Origin: an uncultured Blautia sp.
GTDB taxonomy: Bacteria > Bacillota > Clostridia > Lachnospirales > Lachnospiraceae
Direction of reading: 5' to 3'
Length of the DNA: 64,000 bases
Assembly (NCBI GenBank): GCA_900539525.1
Contig: UQCM01000007.1
Location: forward strand, 8,140-72,139
The notes under the pieces were generated by a model. That model ran no database searches and was not told the origin of the DNA. It saw only the letters and a list, made by a program, of their open reading frames with translations. Positions 50,831-59,095 of this stretch are shown piece after piece. The stretch's first letter is position 1. Each line of letters starts with the position of its first letter. A program made the position numbers and the translations under genes.

Positions 50831-50861
50831 CATGATTTTTCATGCAGGCATGAAAATCATG
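50831..50861 (-). terminator. Hairpin over the cobC stop
   Basis: CATGATTTTTCATGC and GCATGAAAATCATG arms with a two-base loop; the cobC stop codon lies in one arm. No T tract, so it is only a possible terminator or mRNA stabiliser between the cobamide and ruvAB genes. Confidence 0.4.
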
Positions 50862-51480
50862 ACTTTTTGACCCTGGCATCATCATAACATAAGCTTATTC
50901 TCAAATCAACCGTATGTTCGATTTTTATTGTTTTTCCATTTTCTTCAACCTGAAGCATAAACCCCTCTCCATTTTTCACCTGCCATCGATAGTATTCTCC
51001 AGGCGGTATTCCCCATCTATCCATGATAGACATGATCGTGCCGCCGTGTACGGCCAGAGCGATACTGCGATATCCTGCTTTTATTGAATGATCAAGAATG
51101 CCCTGAAACTGCCTCTGTACTCTTTCCTTAAACACCTCCAGGGATTCCCCGCCAGGAAACGGCATAGTTCCGTTACTGTCGATCCATGCCTGATACTTCA
51201 GATTTCCGGTCAGCTCTTTATAATTCTTATTTTCAAACTCTCCAAAGTCACATTCCCTGAAATCATCCACGACCGTTACCGGAAGATCCGGCCAGAGAAT
51301 TTCCGCCGTTTCCAGACAGCGTCTTAACGGACTGGAAAATACGACTTCCGGATAGCTTTGCCATTTATGTTGAAGTTCCAGGATTCCTTCCCTGCAAAGA
51401 GGCTCATCTGTTCTCCCGATGTAGCGCTTCTTAAGATTTCCCGCTGTCTTCCCATGGCGGATCATCAGTATTTCAAGCAT
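50857..51480 (-). CDS. cobC: Histidine phosphatase, CobC-like
   Basis: 207 residues. Phosphoglycerate-mutase superfamily: catalytic MIRHGKTAGN (His at about residue 8), SSPLRRCLETAEILW, DFRECDFGEFENK and second His in LAVHGGTIMS. In this place among cobS, cobU and cobT it most likely dephosphorylates alpha-ribazole phosphate for the lower cobamide ligand. It overlaps the degenerate CobU gene by eight bases. Confidence 0.82.
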   Translation of the reverse strand: MLEILMIRHGKTAGNLKKRYIGRTDEPLCREGILELQHKWQSYPEVVFSSPLRRCLETAEILWPDLPVTVVDDFRECDFGEFENKNYKELTGNLKYQAWIDSNGTMPFPGGESLEVFKERVQRQFQGILDHSIKAGYRSIALAVHGGTIMSIMDRWGIPPGEYYRWQVKNGEGFMLQVEENGKTIKIEHTVDLRISLCYDDARVKKS

Positions 51481-51853
51481 GTTTTATCACCATCCCGATT
51501 CCGCAGATCACTCTGCACACTTCTTCCGCTTCTGCTGCAAGTTCACAGCAGAGTCTTCCATGGATTTCACGAAATCTCCTGTCAAAGGCATCCATCGGCA
51601 CAACACCGTATCCCAGTTCATTTGTAATGATGACGATCTCTCTGTTCTCTTCTTTCAGTCTGCATCTCAGTGCCCGAATCGCTCTCTCATCTGTTAACGC
51701 CCTGCGAATATACTCATGAAAATGATGAATCCCCTCACATTGGAAGATTTCTTCAAAATCACAGCTTCTCCCGTCTGCCCAGTTATTTATACAATATTTT
51801 TCTGAAGCATAAGCATATTTTCCCTGATACGCTCCTCCGATTACCAGCTTCAT
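51473..51853 (-). CDS. CobU-related protein with altered P-loop
   Basis: 126 residues from ATG 51851-51853 behind GGAGGAATT. The C-terminal half matches CobU (IVIITNELGYGVVPMDAFDRRFREIHGR, AAEAEEVCRVICGIGMVIK, in parts), but the P-loop reads GGAYQGKYAYA where CobU has GGSRSGKS, so the Ser/Thr after the Lys is Tyr, and the middle region with guanylate-site residues is much shortened. A true CobU is encoded 900 bases upstream, so this is a divergent paralogue, perhaps regulatory or acting on another substrate. Overlaps cobC by eight bases. Confidence 0.7.
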   Translation of the reverse strand: MKLVIGGAYQGKYAYASEKYCINNWADGRSCDFEEIFQCEGIHHFHEYIRRALTDERAIRALRCRLKEENREIVIITNELGYGVVPMDAFDRRFREIHGRLCCELAAEAEEVCRVICGIGMVIKHA

Positions 51854-51918
51854 AATTCCTCCTGTTCTAATCTTCATCCCCGGTATATCCTGTCCGCCTG
51901 ACGCATGCCCCTGAAACA

Positions 51919-51937
51919 CATGGCATTGGATGAGAGA
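51919..51937 (-). promoter_or_regulatory. Shared motif upstream of the CobU-like gene
   Basis: The minus-strand 19-mer TCTCTCATCCAATGCCATG is repeated with two differences 2.5 kb away at 54403-54421, upstream of cobT. Both copies lie roughly 65-80 bases before a cobamide gene. Function unknown. Confidence 0.35.
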
Positions 51938-51963
51938 TTTTCATCTTCATACACACACTGCTG

Positions 51964-52734
51964 TCAAAGCAGGAGCAAAAGGAACTTTGCACCCGTTACG
52001 AATAACGCCATCACAAGTTCACAGATCTGAAGAAAAAACCCGGCCAGATCCCCGGTGATCCCTCCAAATTTCTGATATGCCATTCTTCTGTAACAGAACA
52101 GAGTCAGGAATGCTCCGGCTGCACCTGCAGCTCCCCCGGCCGGGTTCACGGCAATCATCACCGCTGAAGCCGCCACGGCACACAGCGCCATCACGATACG
52201 CACTCTGCCCTTGACAGCCATATCAGAAAAGGTGGCAGCCAGTCCTGTGTTTTTCGCCATTCGAAAGGATACGATTGAAAAGCCACTGAGTGCGCGTGAC
52301 AGGATAAATCCCGGTGCCAGCACTGTGACCATCTCCAGATCTGCCTCCGAAAGGATGCCAAAATACAGGAGAAAATAACTGATTCCCACAATCACAGCAA
52401 ATGCCCCGGCATGGGAATCCTTTAAAATCTCAAGCTTTTGTTCCATTGGTTTATAAGAACTCAATGCATCTGCGGTATCCAGAAGCCCGTCCACATGAAT
52501 TCCCCCGGTGATCATGACAGGGATCAGCACGAGCACTGCCGTCCGGAGGATCTGTCCGACCCCCATCTTTCCTGCCAGGTACATCCAGAGCAGTTCTGCA
52601 CCACCGATGACCGCTCCGATGGCCGGAAAGAAACACAGACAATACTTCATACTCTCTTTTGTCCACTCCGTCTTTGGCATTGGAATCTTACTGTACATAG
52701 AAAATGCAACAAAAAAACTTCTGATTACATTCAT
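51964..52734 (-). CDS. cobS: Adenosylcobinamide-GDP ribazoletransferase
   Basis: 256 residues. Membrane enzyme joining the alpha-ribazole to GDP-cobinamide, the last step of cobalamin assembly. Conserved GGIHVDGLLDTADALSSY (about residues 80-97) and KDSHAGAFAVI, plus about six membrane segments, MPKTEWTKES-type start. It is one base from the cobU stop; the two steps are consecutive. Confidence 0.92.
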   Translation of the reverse strand: MNVIRSFFVAFSMYSKIPMPKTEWTKESMKYCLCFFPAIGAVIGGAELLWMYLAGKMGVGQILRTAVLVLIPVMITGGIHVDGLLDTADALSSYKPMEQKLEILKDSHAGAFAVIVGISYFLLYFGILSEADLEMVTVLAPGFILSRALSGFSIVSFRMAKNTGLAATFSDMAVKGRVRIVMALCAVAASAVMIAVNPAGGAAGAAGAFLTLFCYRRMAYQKFGGITGDLAGFFLQICELVMALFVTGAKFLLLLL

Positions 52735-53276
52735 TAGATACCGCCCTCTTTTCCTTCTCTCTTCCTGCTGACCGGAAGAGGAATCCCATATACGACTTCA
52801 ACGACCCTGTCTGCCATATTTCCCATCACCTGATTGATCTTTCCCAGATACTTCTGATATCTTTTCGTATCCGGATCATACTCGTATCCATCCGAAAAGA
52901 TTTCATTCGTGACGACCACAAGGTGACGTGCCCTCTTCTGCAATCGGGAAATTCCCTGAAGAATCTGTGAAACCGTATCCTCCCCGGCACCGCCCGGAGC
53001 AAACATTTCGTTTGCTGTCAGGTTTGACATACACTCCAGAAGAATGATGCTGTCCTCAGGGACATCCACACTCTTTAAATCCATATAACACTCCAGCGTA
53101 TCAAAGCATTTGTCCGCCCGCATCATCCGGTGTCTGGCAATACGCTTTCTGCTCTCTTCATCAAAGCTCATCATCGTAGCAATATAAATGCGTTTTCCCT
53201 GACCCAGTTTCAGAATCTCATTCTCTGCGTAAGCAGATTTTCCGCTCCCGCTTCCCCCTGTCACTAATAAAAACAT
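52734..53276 (-). CDS. cobU: Adenosylcobinamide kinase/guanylyltransferase
   Basis: 180 residues. Bifunctional CobU: phosphorylates then guanylylates adenosylcobinamide. P-loop VTGGSGSGKSAYAE (residues 5-18), RIARHRMMR, LECMSNLTANEMF (Walker B-like DECMS region) and VVTNEIFSDGYEYD. Usual length. Its degenerate relative lies downstream of cobS. Confidence 0.93.
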   Translation of the reverse strand: MFLLVTGGSGSGKSAYAENEILKLGQGKRIYIATMMSFDEESRKRIARHRMMRADKCFDTLECYMDLKSVDVPEDSIILLECMSNLTANEMFAPGGAGEDTVSQILQGISRLQKRARHLVVVTNEIFSDGYEYDPDTKRYQKYLGKINQVMGNMADRVVEVVYGIPLPVSRKREGKEGGI

Positions 53277-53292
53277 CCTTTATTCTCCATCC

Positions 53293-54342
53293 TTACAGCA
53301 ATGGCTGATATGCTTCGATACTGACATCTTCAAAGGTACTCATCCCATTATATACGGCGCATGCCATGTCCAGGATCGGGAAGTATACAACGGCACCTGT
53401 GCCTTCTCCCAGACACATATCTGCGTGAAGCGTTGCAGACAGCCCCATACGGTCAAGGATCATCTCCGCCGCCGGCTCTTTAGAAACATGTGAAGCCAGC
53501 ATATATTCCTTTACTGCCGGGCAGATCACAGCAGCGGCAAGTGCCGCCACGGCAGAGATAAATCCATCGATAACGATCGGAACATGAAAAACTGCGCCTC
53601 CCAGGAACACACCTGTAAGCCCTGCAAGATCAAAGCCACCCACTTTTGCAAGCACATCCACCCCATCAGAAGGATCCGGCTGATTCAGAGCAACTGCTCT
53701 GTGTATGGCGCTGATCTTCCGGGTGAGTCCCTCCGTTGATAGTCCGGCACCCCGTCCTGTCACCTTTTCCACAGGCTCATCTAAAAGAACTGACGCCACC
53801 GCACTGCTGGTAGTCGTATTTCCGATTCCCATTTCTCCTGTAGCTATGATCTGATATCCCTTATCCTTCAGCTCCCCCACCATATCCATGCCTGTTTCAA
53901 TCGCATGCAGGGCCTCTTCCCGTGTCATGGCCGGTTCTTTTGTCATGTTCTTCGTGCCACAGGCGATTTTTCTGTTTATGAGGCAGGTATCTCTTGCGAT
54001 CCCGATATCGATTGGAAAGATATCCGCTCCGGCTGCGTGACACAGAATACTGGCTGTTGCTTTTTTCCTCAGAAAGTTTTCCGAAACAATTGCTGTAACC
54101 TCCTGTCCTGACTGTGTCACACCTTCTTCAACAACTCCATTATCCGCACACATGATAATCAGTGCCTTCTTTTCCAGCCTGATATCATGTGTTCCTGTAA
54201 TACCGGCAATCTTTACCAGTGCATCTTCCAGCTTCCCCAGGCTGTGAAGAGGTTTTGCAATGCTGTTCCAGCGTCTTGCGCACAGTTCCATTGCTTTTTC
54301 ATCCGGTAACTGTATCCTTTTTAATGCATCTTCCAGATTCAT
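53293..54342 (-). CDS. cobT: NaMN:dimethylbenzimidazole phosphoribosyltransferase
   Basis: 349 residues from ATG 54340-54342 behind ACAGGAGGAAATG; a longer frame lacks an RBS. CobT attaches the lower-ligand base to ribose. Motifs: SLGKLEDALVKIAGI, MCADNGVVEEGVTQSG, ATGEMGIGNTTTSSAV, GFDLAGLTGVFLGGA and the catalytic Glu region MCLGEGTGA. First gene of the cobT-cobU-cobS unit. No B12 riboswitch is seen in its leader. Confidence 0.94.
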   Translation of the reverse strand: MNLEDALKRIQLPDEKAMELCARRWNSIAKPLHSLGKLEDALVKIAGITGTHDIRLEKKALIIMCADNGVVEEGVTQSGQEVTAIVSENFLRKKATASILCHAAGADIFPIDIGIARDTCLINRKIACGTKNMTKEPAMTREEALHAIETGMDMVGELKDKGYQIIATGEMGIGNTTTSSAVASVLLDEPVEKVTGRGAGLSTEGLTRKISAIHRAVALNQPDPSDGVDVLAKVGGFDLAGLTGVFLGGAVFHVPIVIDGFISAVAALAAAVICPAVKEYMLASHVSKEPAAEMILDRMGLSATLHADMCLGEGTGAVVYFPILDMACAVYNGMSTFEDVSIEAYQPLL

Positions 54343-54402
54343 CTCATTTCCTCCTGTATACTCTGGTTTAAGTGTCAAAAGTCCGAATTCACGCCATGCT
54401 TG

Positions 54403-54421
54403 CATAGCAGTGGATGAGAGA
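54403..54421 (-). promoter_or_regulatory. Shared motif upstream of cobT
   Basis: Minus-strand TCTCTCATCCACTGCTATG, the near copy of the motif at 51919-51937; GCATGGCG/GCATGCGT and GGAC also recur a few bases downstream in both. It lies 60-80 bases before the cobT start. Confidence 0.35.
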
Positions 54422-54456
54422 CTTTACCAGTTTTACCATCTGAATCATACTTTACG

Positions 54457-54490
54457 AAAAAAACTGCCGCAGAAATGCAGCAGTTCTTTT
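54457..54490. terminator. Bidirectional terminator
   Basis: AACTGCCGC and GCAGCAGTT arms form a hairpin with seven T on the minus strand and TTCTTTT on the plus. It ends the cell-wall-repeat exoprotein transcript, five bases after its stop, and insulates cobT. Confidence 0.88.
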
Positions 54491-54494
54491 CATT

Positions 54495-55907
54495 TTAAAG
54501 ACGGCTAAGTGCGTCATTCATTTCCCTTGTATATCTGCTTACGTAGGTAGGGTATTGCTTGATTCTGTATTTATAAAGCTTCTTTAAAAAATCTGTATTC
54601 GTTGTTGCATCTGTTATGCCTGCACTCCTTACCGCCTGGGCTGCTGTGTAGGCACCATGCTGGATAGAATAGCTGAACACGGCTCCTCTCACCACATATG
54701 GACGATTTTCAAGATGGATTCCCCATACCTGAAGCTGCTTTTCCACCGGCTGATAATACTCCTGCATGGCAAAGGCATCCTGATAGTTTTTAAACACAAA
54801 AGGATATGCATCATAAATCGATGTCCATGCCTTGTAAAATTTTGTATTTCCCTCAAGCTTTTCCTGATATTTTACAGTATTGCTCCATTTTGCATACGGT
54901 GCAAAAGGTTCAAACACCACCGGATCTCTTTCATAACAGTATTTCACCAGTGGAATCAGTGAATACCTTCTATCGAACTGGTATTTCCCGCAGGCATTTC
55001 CATTATCGCCGCCCACCTGCCGGTAGCCGTCAAGTCCCGACTCATACAGGGTAAAGAACAGCATATCATCCGGTGTACTGGATGTCGTGGCAATTTTGGT
55101 GCAGATACCGCTTTCATTGATCGAATAGGATATCTCATTGACCGTCACTACCCGGCTCTTCTGCATGATACCGAATTCATCAAAGTAGTAAAGCTTTCCC
55201 CCGATGGAACCCAGCCCTTTCGCAATCGCCCCTGTATTCCGTGTGCAGTAATAGGTATTCCCCATAAAGGTCTGCCAGCCCTTCTGGAGTACCCCCTTAT
55301 TGCTGAACAGATACGTCTGATCACCGATATCACGAATTCCTTTGTAGATTCCCTCGCCTGTAGTAGCATAATACTGCCTGTTGCCAACAGAGAACCATCC
55401 AAGCTTTAACTTTCCGTTTTTTTCTGAGAGGTAAAAATCTTTTTTACTTAAATGCTGCCATCCTTTCAGTGCAGCACCATACTGTTTTCTTCCATTGGAG
55501 AAATAATAATATTCACCATCGATGATCTGCCATTTCAGCAGCATCACTCCATCTGCATCCAGATAGTATTTCTTTCCACGGTATTTCAGCCAGCCTGTGA
55601 CCTTCTTTCCCTGTGGAGTATAATAATATCTTTTGCCTTGAATCGTCTGCCATCCTCCCCTGAAATCAGGGATCCTCTTTCCGTCCTCCCCGTAAAAATC
55701 CTTTCCGTGCCAGCGATTGATAATACGGGCACCATTTTTTCCCACATAATAGCTTCCTATCTTCCTGTTCCTGACAAGTTCTCCCCTGGAATCATAATAG
55801 TAATACTTGCCATCCTGCTGTTTCCATGCTGCTTCCGCCTTGACCGGCAGCAATACCAGAACAGCAAATAATACCAACAGACCAACTATGGCATTTTTTC
55901 TTTTCAT
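54495..55907 (-). CDS. Secreted cell-wall-repeat protein with lysozyme-like end
   Basis: 470 residues. Signal peptide 1-26 (KRKNAIVGLLVLFAVLVLLPVKAEA). About eleven aromatic cell-wall-binding repeats cover residues 28-275 (GWLKYRGKKYYLDADG, GGWQTIQGKRYYYTPQGK). The C-terminal 190 residues form a separate helical domain: LFFTLYESGLDGYRQVGGDNG, KYQFDRRYSLIPLVKY, SYSIQHGAYTAAQAV, which resembles lysozyme/VgrG3-like glycan hydrolases. A Glu in LYESGLD would be the likely catalytic acid; that assignment is inference. Same repeat type as the protein at 556-1974. Own consensus promoter and terminator. Confidence 0.78.
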   Translation of the reverse strand: MKRKNAIVGLLVLFAVLVLLPVKAEAAWKQQDGKYYYYDSRGELVRNRKIGSYYVGKNGARIINRWHGKDFYGEDGKRIPDFRGGWQTIQGKRYYYTPQGKKVTGWLKYRGKKYYLDADGVMLLKWQIIDGEYYYFSNGRKQYGAALKGWQHLSKKDFYLSEKNGKLKLGWFSVGNRQYYATTGEGIYKGIRDIGDQTYLFSNKGVLQKGWQTFMGNTYYCTRNTGAIAKGLGSIGGKLYYFDEFGIMQKSRVVTVNEISYSINESGICTKIATTSSTPDDMLFFTLYESGLDGYRQVGGDNGNACGKYQFDRRYSLIPLVKYCYERDPVVFEPFAPYAKWSNTVKYQEKLEGNTKFYKAWTSIYDAYPFVFKNYQDAFAMQEYYQPVEKQLQVWGIHLENRPYVVRGAVFSYSIQHGAYTAAQAVRSAGITDATTNTDFLKKLYKYRIKQYPTYVSRYTREMNDALSRL

Positions 55908-55959
55908 ACTTACCCCTTTTCTCTCGAAATTGTTACGGAATTATTAAGATTCTGAACAT

Positions 55960-55988
55960 ATTATAAATCACCCTGATGTATTTGTCAA
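55960..55988 (-). promoter_or_regulatory. Consensus promoter of the cell-wall-repeat gene
   Basis: TTGACA (55983-55988) and TATAAT (55960-55965) on the minus strand with a 17-base spacer. Repeat copy G begins four bases further upstream. Confidence 0.85.
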
Positions 55989-55991
55989 TTT

Positions 55992-56070
55992 ATAACTGTT
56001 CAGAGTCATGCAGATTTTATAAATCTATAGGGCGAGAGACCTGCATGAGCAAAAGGAAAGCTGGTGAGCC
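55992..56070. repeat. Dispersed repeat, copy G, left end and middle missing
   Basis: Begins ATAACTGTTCAGAGTCATGC (right arm) and jumps from AGATTTTATAAATCTATAGG into GCGAGAGACCTGCATGAGC and AAAAGGAAAGC; the other arm is missing. It lies between the permease terminator and the promoter of the preceding gene. Confidence 0.8.
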
Positions 56071-56075
56071 AGGGT

Positions 56076-56106
56076 AAAAAAACCCCCGGCCCATACGGAC
56101 CGGGGG
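56076..56106 (-). terminator. Terminator of the purine permease
   Basis: On the minus strand CCCCCGG and CCGGGGG arms followed by seven T residues, about 25 bases after the permease stop. Confidence 0.9.
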
Positions 56107-56130
56107 CTTGCTGAACACTTTTCTGCCAAA

Positions 56131-57507
56131 TTACAACAGAAAATACTTCAGAATAAACAACACAGCCAGGATATACATGACTATGCTTAATTTTTCTTTC
56201 TTTCCAGATACCAGACTGATCAATACATAGGAGATGATTCCCATGGAGATACCTTCGGAAATACTGTAGAAAAACGGCATTGCTGCGATACAGATAAAAG
56301 CAGGTACTCCTTCTCCTGCATCAGCGAAGTTGATCTTCACTACATTACCCAGCATATAGAATCCTACAATAATCAGTGCAGGTGCTGTAGCAAATGACGG
56401 TATCGCAAGAAAAACCGGAGAAAGCAGAAGGGACAGCCCGAAAAGAACCGCTGTCGTAACTGCTGTAAGACCTGTTCTTCCTCCCTCAGCCACGCCTGAT
56501 GCACTCTCAACAAACGTAGTAACTGTAGATGTACCTAATGCAGCACCTGCTGTTGTACCGATTGCATCCGCCATCAGTGCTCCCTTGATGTTCGGAAGTT
56601 TTCCATCTTTATCCAGCATATTCGCCTTTGTAGATACACCGATCAAAGTACCGAGTGTATCAAACAGGTCTACAAAAAGGAATGCAAACACGATAACGAC
56701 CAGCTGCATCACCGGAATACCCGTAAACTGGAACTTGCAAAATACAGGTGCCAGGCTTGGAACAGAGATTCCATTGCTGAAATCAGGAAGAAGAGAATAG
56801 AATCCGATTTCAGGATTGGGAACGTATACACCTGCAAACTGGCAGATAATACCCAGTACCCAGGTGATCAGGATTCCCCATAAAATATTACCCTTCACAT
56901 TTTTAACAACAAGAATTGCCGTTATGAGCACACCGATGATTGCAAGTAAAACAGTAATTCCTACATCATTAAAGCTGCCTGCCCCGTTATTCAGACTCTG
57001 GAATCCTTCCAGAGAAAACAGAGATACCAGCGTACTGCCTCCAATTACAATTTTTGCATTCTGCAGTCCGATAAATGCAATAAACAATCCAATACCAACG
57101 CTGACTGCATGCTTCAACGTCAGCGGAATCGCATTAAAAATTGCCTCACGCACATTAAAGCAGGATAACAGAATAAAAATAATACCTTCAATAAATACCG
57201 CAGCAAGAGCGACCTGCCAGGAATATCCGTACTGAAGTACTACTGTGTAGGCAAAGTATGCATTCAATCCCATTCCCGGAGCCAGAGCAAACGGATAATT
57301 GGCAAAGACAGCCATCAACATGGTGCCGATAAAGGACGCTACTGCTGTTGCCGTAAAAACAGCACCTTTATCCATGCCTGCTGCCGAAAGGATATTCGGA
57401 TTTACTGCAAGGATATACGCCATCGTCATAAATGTCGTGACACCGGCAATGATCTCGGTCTTTACATCTGTGTTATGCTCTTTGAGCTTAAACAGTTTTT
57501 CTAACAT
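56131..57507 (-). CDS. NCS2-family purine permease (PbuG/AzgA-like)
   Basis: 458 residues from ATG 57505-57507 behind ACAGGAGGAAA; a longer frame lacks an RBS. About 12 membrane segments. AzgA/PbuG signatures: AGVTTFMTMAYILAVNPNIL, NYPFALAPGMGLNAYFAYTVV, DLFDTLGTLIGVSTKANM and STVTTFVESASGVAEGGRTGLTAV. It imports guanine/hypoxanthine or adenine. No purine riboswitch was seen in the leader. Confidence 0.92.
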   Translation of the reverse strand: MLEKLFKLKEHNTDVKTEIIAGVTTFMTMAYILAVNPNILSAAGMDKGAVFTATAVASFIGTMLMAVFANYPFALAPGMGLNAYFAYTVVLQYGYSWQVALAAVFIEGIIFILLSCFNVREAIFNAIPLTLKHAVSVGIGLFIAFIGLQNAKIVIGGSTLVSLFSLEGFQSLNNGAGSFNDVGITVLLAIIGVLITAILVVKNVKGNILWGILITWVLGIICQFAGVYVPNPEIGFYSLLPDFSNGISVPSLAPVFCKFQFTGIPVMQLVVIVFAFLFVDLFDTLGTLIGVSTKANMLDKDGKLPNIKGALMADAIGTTAGAALGTSTVTTFVESASGVAEGGRTGLTAVTTAVLFGLSLLLSPVFLAIPSFATAPALIIVGFYMLGNVVKINFADAGEGVPAFICIAAMPFFYSISEGISMGIISYVLISLVSGKKEKLSIVMYILAVLFILKYFLL

Positions 57508-57567
57508 TTGTTTCCTCCTGTGTTTTACTGGTAACTCCACGTTACCTTTTATTTTTTCTACAGGGAA

Positions 57568-57596
57568 AGTTTATCAAATTTTTATTTTTTTGTAAA
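57568..57596 (-). promoter_or_regulatory. Promoter of the purine permease
   Basis: TTTACA (57591-57596) and TAAACT (57568-57573), 17-base spacer, on the minus strand. A small GGTAACGTGGAGTTACC inverted repeat lies in the leader (57530-57546). Confidence 0.55.
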
Positions 57597-57618
57597 CAGG
57601 AAGTTATTGTGTATGAAA

Positions 57619-59088
57619 TCATATGATAATGCATACCAGACCACCATTTGTCTCGTTTACAATCTTTTTCATCGTATCCTGAAGTTTTATCTGGCTCTCT
57701 TCTCCGATCATGGATAGTTTAGCCCGGATACCATCCTCCACCAGCTGCTCGATCGATTTACCGAAAATATTTGTGTCCCAGATTCCTTTCTCTCCCCTGC
57801 TGTTTTCCCTGATATAGGCGATCAGATCCTCGGCCTGCTGTTCACTTCCCACAATTGGAGCAATCTCCGTTTCAATATCCGCCCGGATCAGATGAATGGA
57901 TGGACTGGCTGCCTTAATCTTTACACCAAACTTGCTTCCCTGTTTGATAACCGTCGGCTCTTCAAGTACGATCTCGTTCTGCAAGGGGGTTATGACACCA
58001 TATCCCGTCCCGCGAACCGCTTCAATTGCACCTGAAACTCCTTCATACTCCTTTTTTAATGCAGACAGATCACGAATCATGGAAATCAGTTGATACTCTC
58101 CTTCAATTTCCACGCCTGACATGTCACTAAGCATCTCATAGTAGTATGTATCATCAATCTCGATCTGTACCTTCGCGGTTCCACTCGAGAGTTCCAGATT
58201 ATCCAGTTTGATCTTTCTTGCGTATTCGCTTTCGAACTGTACAGAATCGCTGGAAACATCCCTGATATGACGATGCTTTTTCAGAAGTTCTCTGACACCT
58301 TTGAGCATAGATTCCTTTATACTGTGCTCTGGCGGCAACGTTTCCACCCACTTCGGAATATAGAATGCCATGCTGACAAGAGGAAATTCATACAGAATCT
58401 TTTCTAATATTCTATGGATATCCTCCCTTCTGAGCTGTTCACAATTCACAGAAAGAGCACTTACCTGATACTCCGCCTCGAGATAGGCAAGCACTTTTTT
58501 TGCCTCCTCCCCATAAGGTTTTTCAGAATTCACCAGAACCACAAACGGCTTTCCTGTCTTTTGAAGTTCTTCAATTGCTTTTCTCTCAGGTTCAATAAAG
58601 TTCTCCCTTGGTAATTCCCCGAAGCTGCCATCGCAGGTCACGACGATCCCGACTGTAGAGTGGTCCCTGATCACTTTCTCTGTTCCGATCTGCGCGGCTT
58701 CTGCAAATGGAATTTCCATTTCGGACCAGGGTGTTTTTACCATTCGCTGCTCGTCTGCGTCCTCAGCACCAGAGGCACCTTTTACAATATAACCCACACA
58801 ATCAACCAGCCGCACTTTCATCTCCAGTTCTCCGCTTATCATAAGCTTTGCTGCATTTTTCGGCACAAACTTTGGTTCTACCGTAGTGATGGTCTTCCCT
58901 TTTCCGCTGGTAGGCATTTCATCTGTAGCAATCCTTTTGTCATTTTCTGCCAGATTTGGCAACACCATTTCCTCCATGAATCTCCGGATAAATGTGGACT
59001 TTCCTGTTCTCACCGGTCCGACCACACCCAGATAGATTTCCCCTCCTGTCCGGGCCTGTATATCTCTGTACAAATTAAATTCTTCCAT
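57619..59088 (-). CDS. spoIVA: Stage IV sporulation protein A
   Basis: 489 residues, the family's usual length. SpoIVA is an ATPase that polymerises on the forespore to build the coat base. Walker A VGPVRTGKSTFIRRFMEE (about residues 23-40), TSGKGKTITTVEPKFVPK, GTDGSF-like VTCDGSFGEL, and the conserved end NETNGGLVCIII. Start ATG 59086-59088 has a GAGGGGG that lies inside a hairpin (see 59096-59142). Transcription is expected in the mother cell from sigma-E. Confidence 0.96.
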   Translation of the reverse strand: MEEFNLYRDIQARTGGEIYLGVVGPVRTGKSTFIRRFMEEMVLPNLAENDKRIATDEMPTSGKGKTITTVEPKFVPKNAAKLMISGELEMKVRLVDCVGYIVKGASGAEDADEQRMVKTPWSEMEIPFAEAAQIGTEKVIRDHSTVGIVVTCDGSFGELPRENFIEPERKAIEELQKTGKPFVVLVNSEKPYGEEAKKVLAYLEAEYQVSALSVNCEQLRREDIHRILEKILYEFPLVSMAFYIPKWVETLPPEHSIKESMLKGVRELLKKHRHIRDVSSDSVQFESEYARKIKLDNLELSSGTAKVQIEIDDTYYYEMLSDMSGVEIEGEYQLISMIRDLSALKKEYEGVSGAIEAVRGTGYGVITPLQNEIVLEEPTVIKQGSKFGVKIKAASPSIHLIRADIETEIAPIVGSEQQAEDLIAYIRENSRGEKGIWDTNIFGKSIEQLVEDGIRAKLSMIGEESQIKLQDTMKKIVNETNGGLVCIII

Positions 59089-59095
59089 AAAAATA

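Noticed and set aside
500..56070. CRISPR array
   Set aside because: The repeats are dispersed, of variable length and palindromic with no regular spacers, and no cas genes are seen.
57508..57620. Purine riboswitch upstream of the purine permease
   Set aside because: The leader is too short and lacks the conserved three-way junction core; only a promoter and a small inverted repeat are visible.
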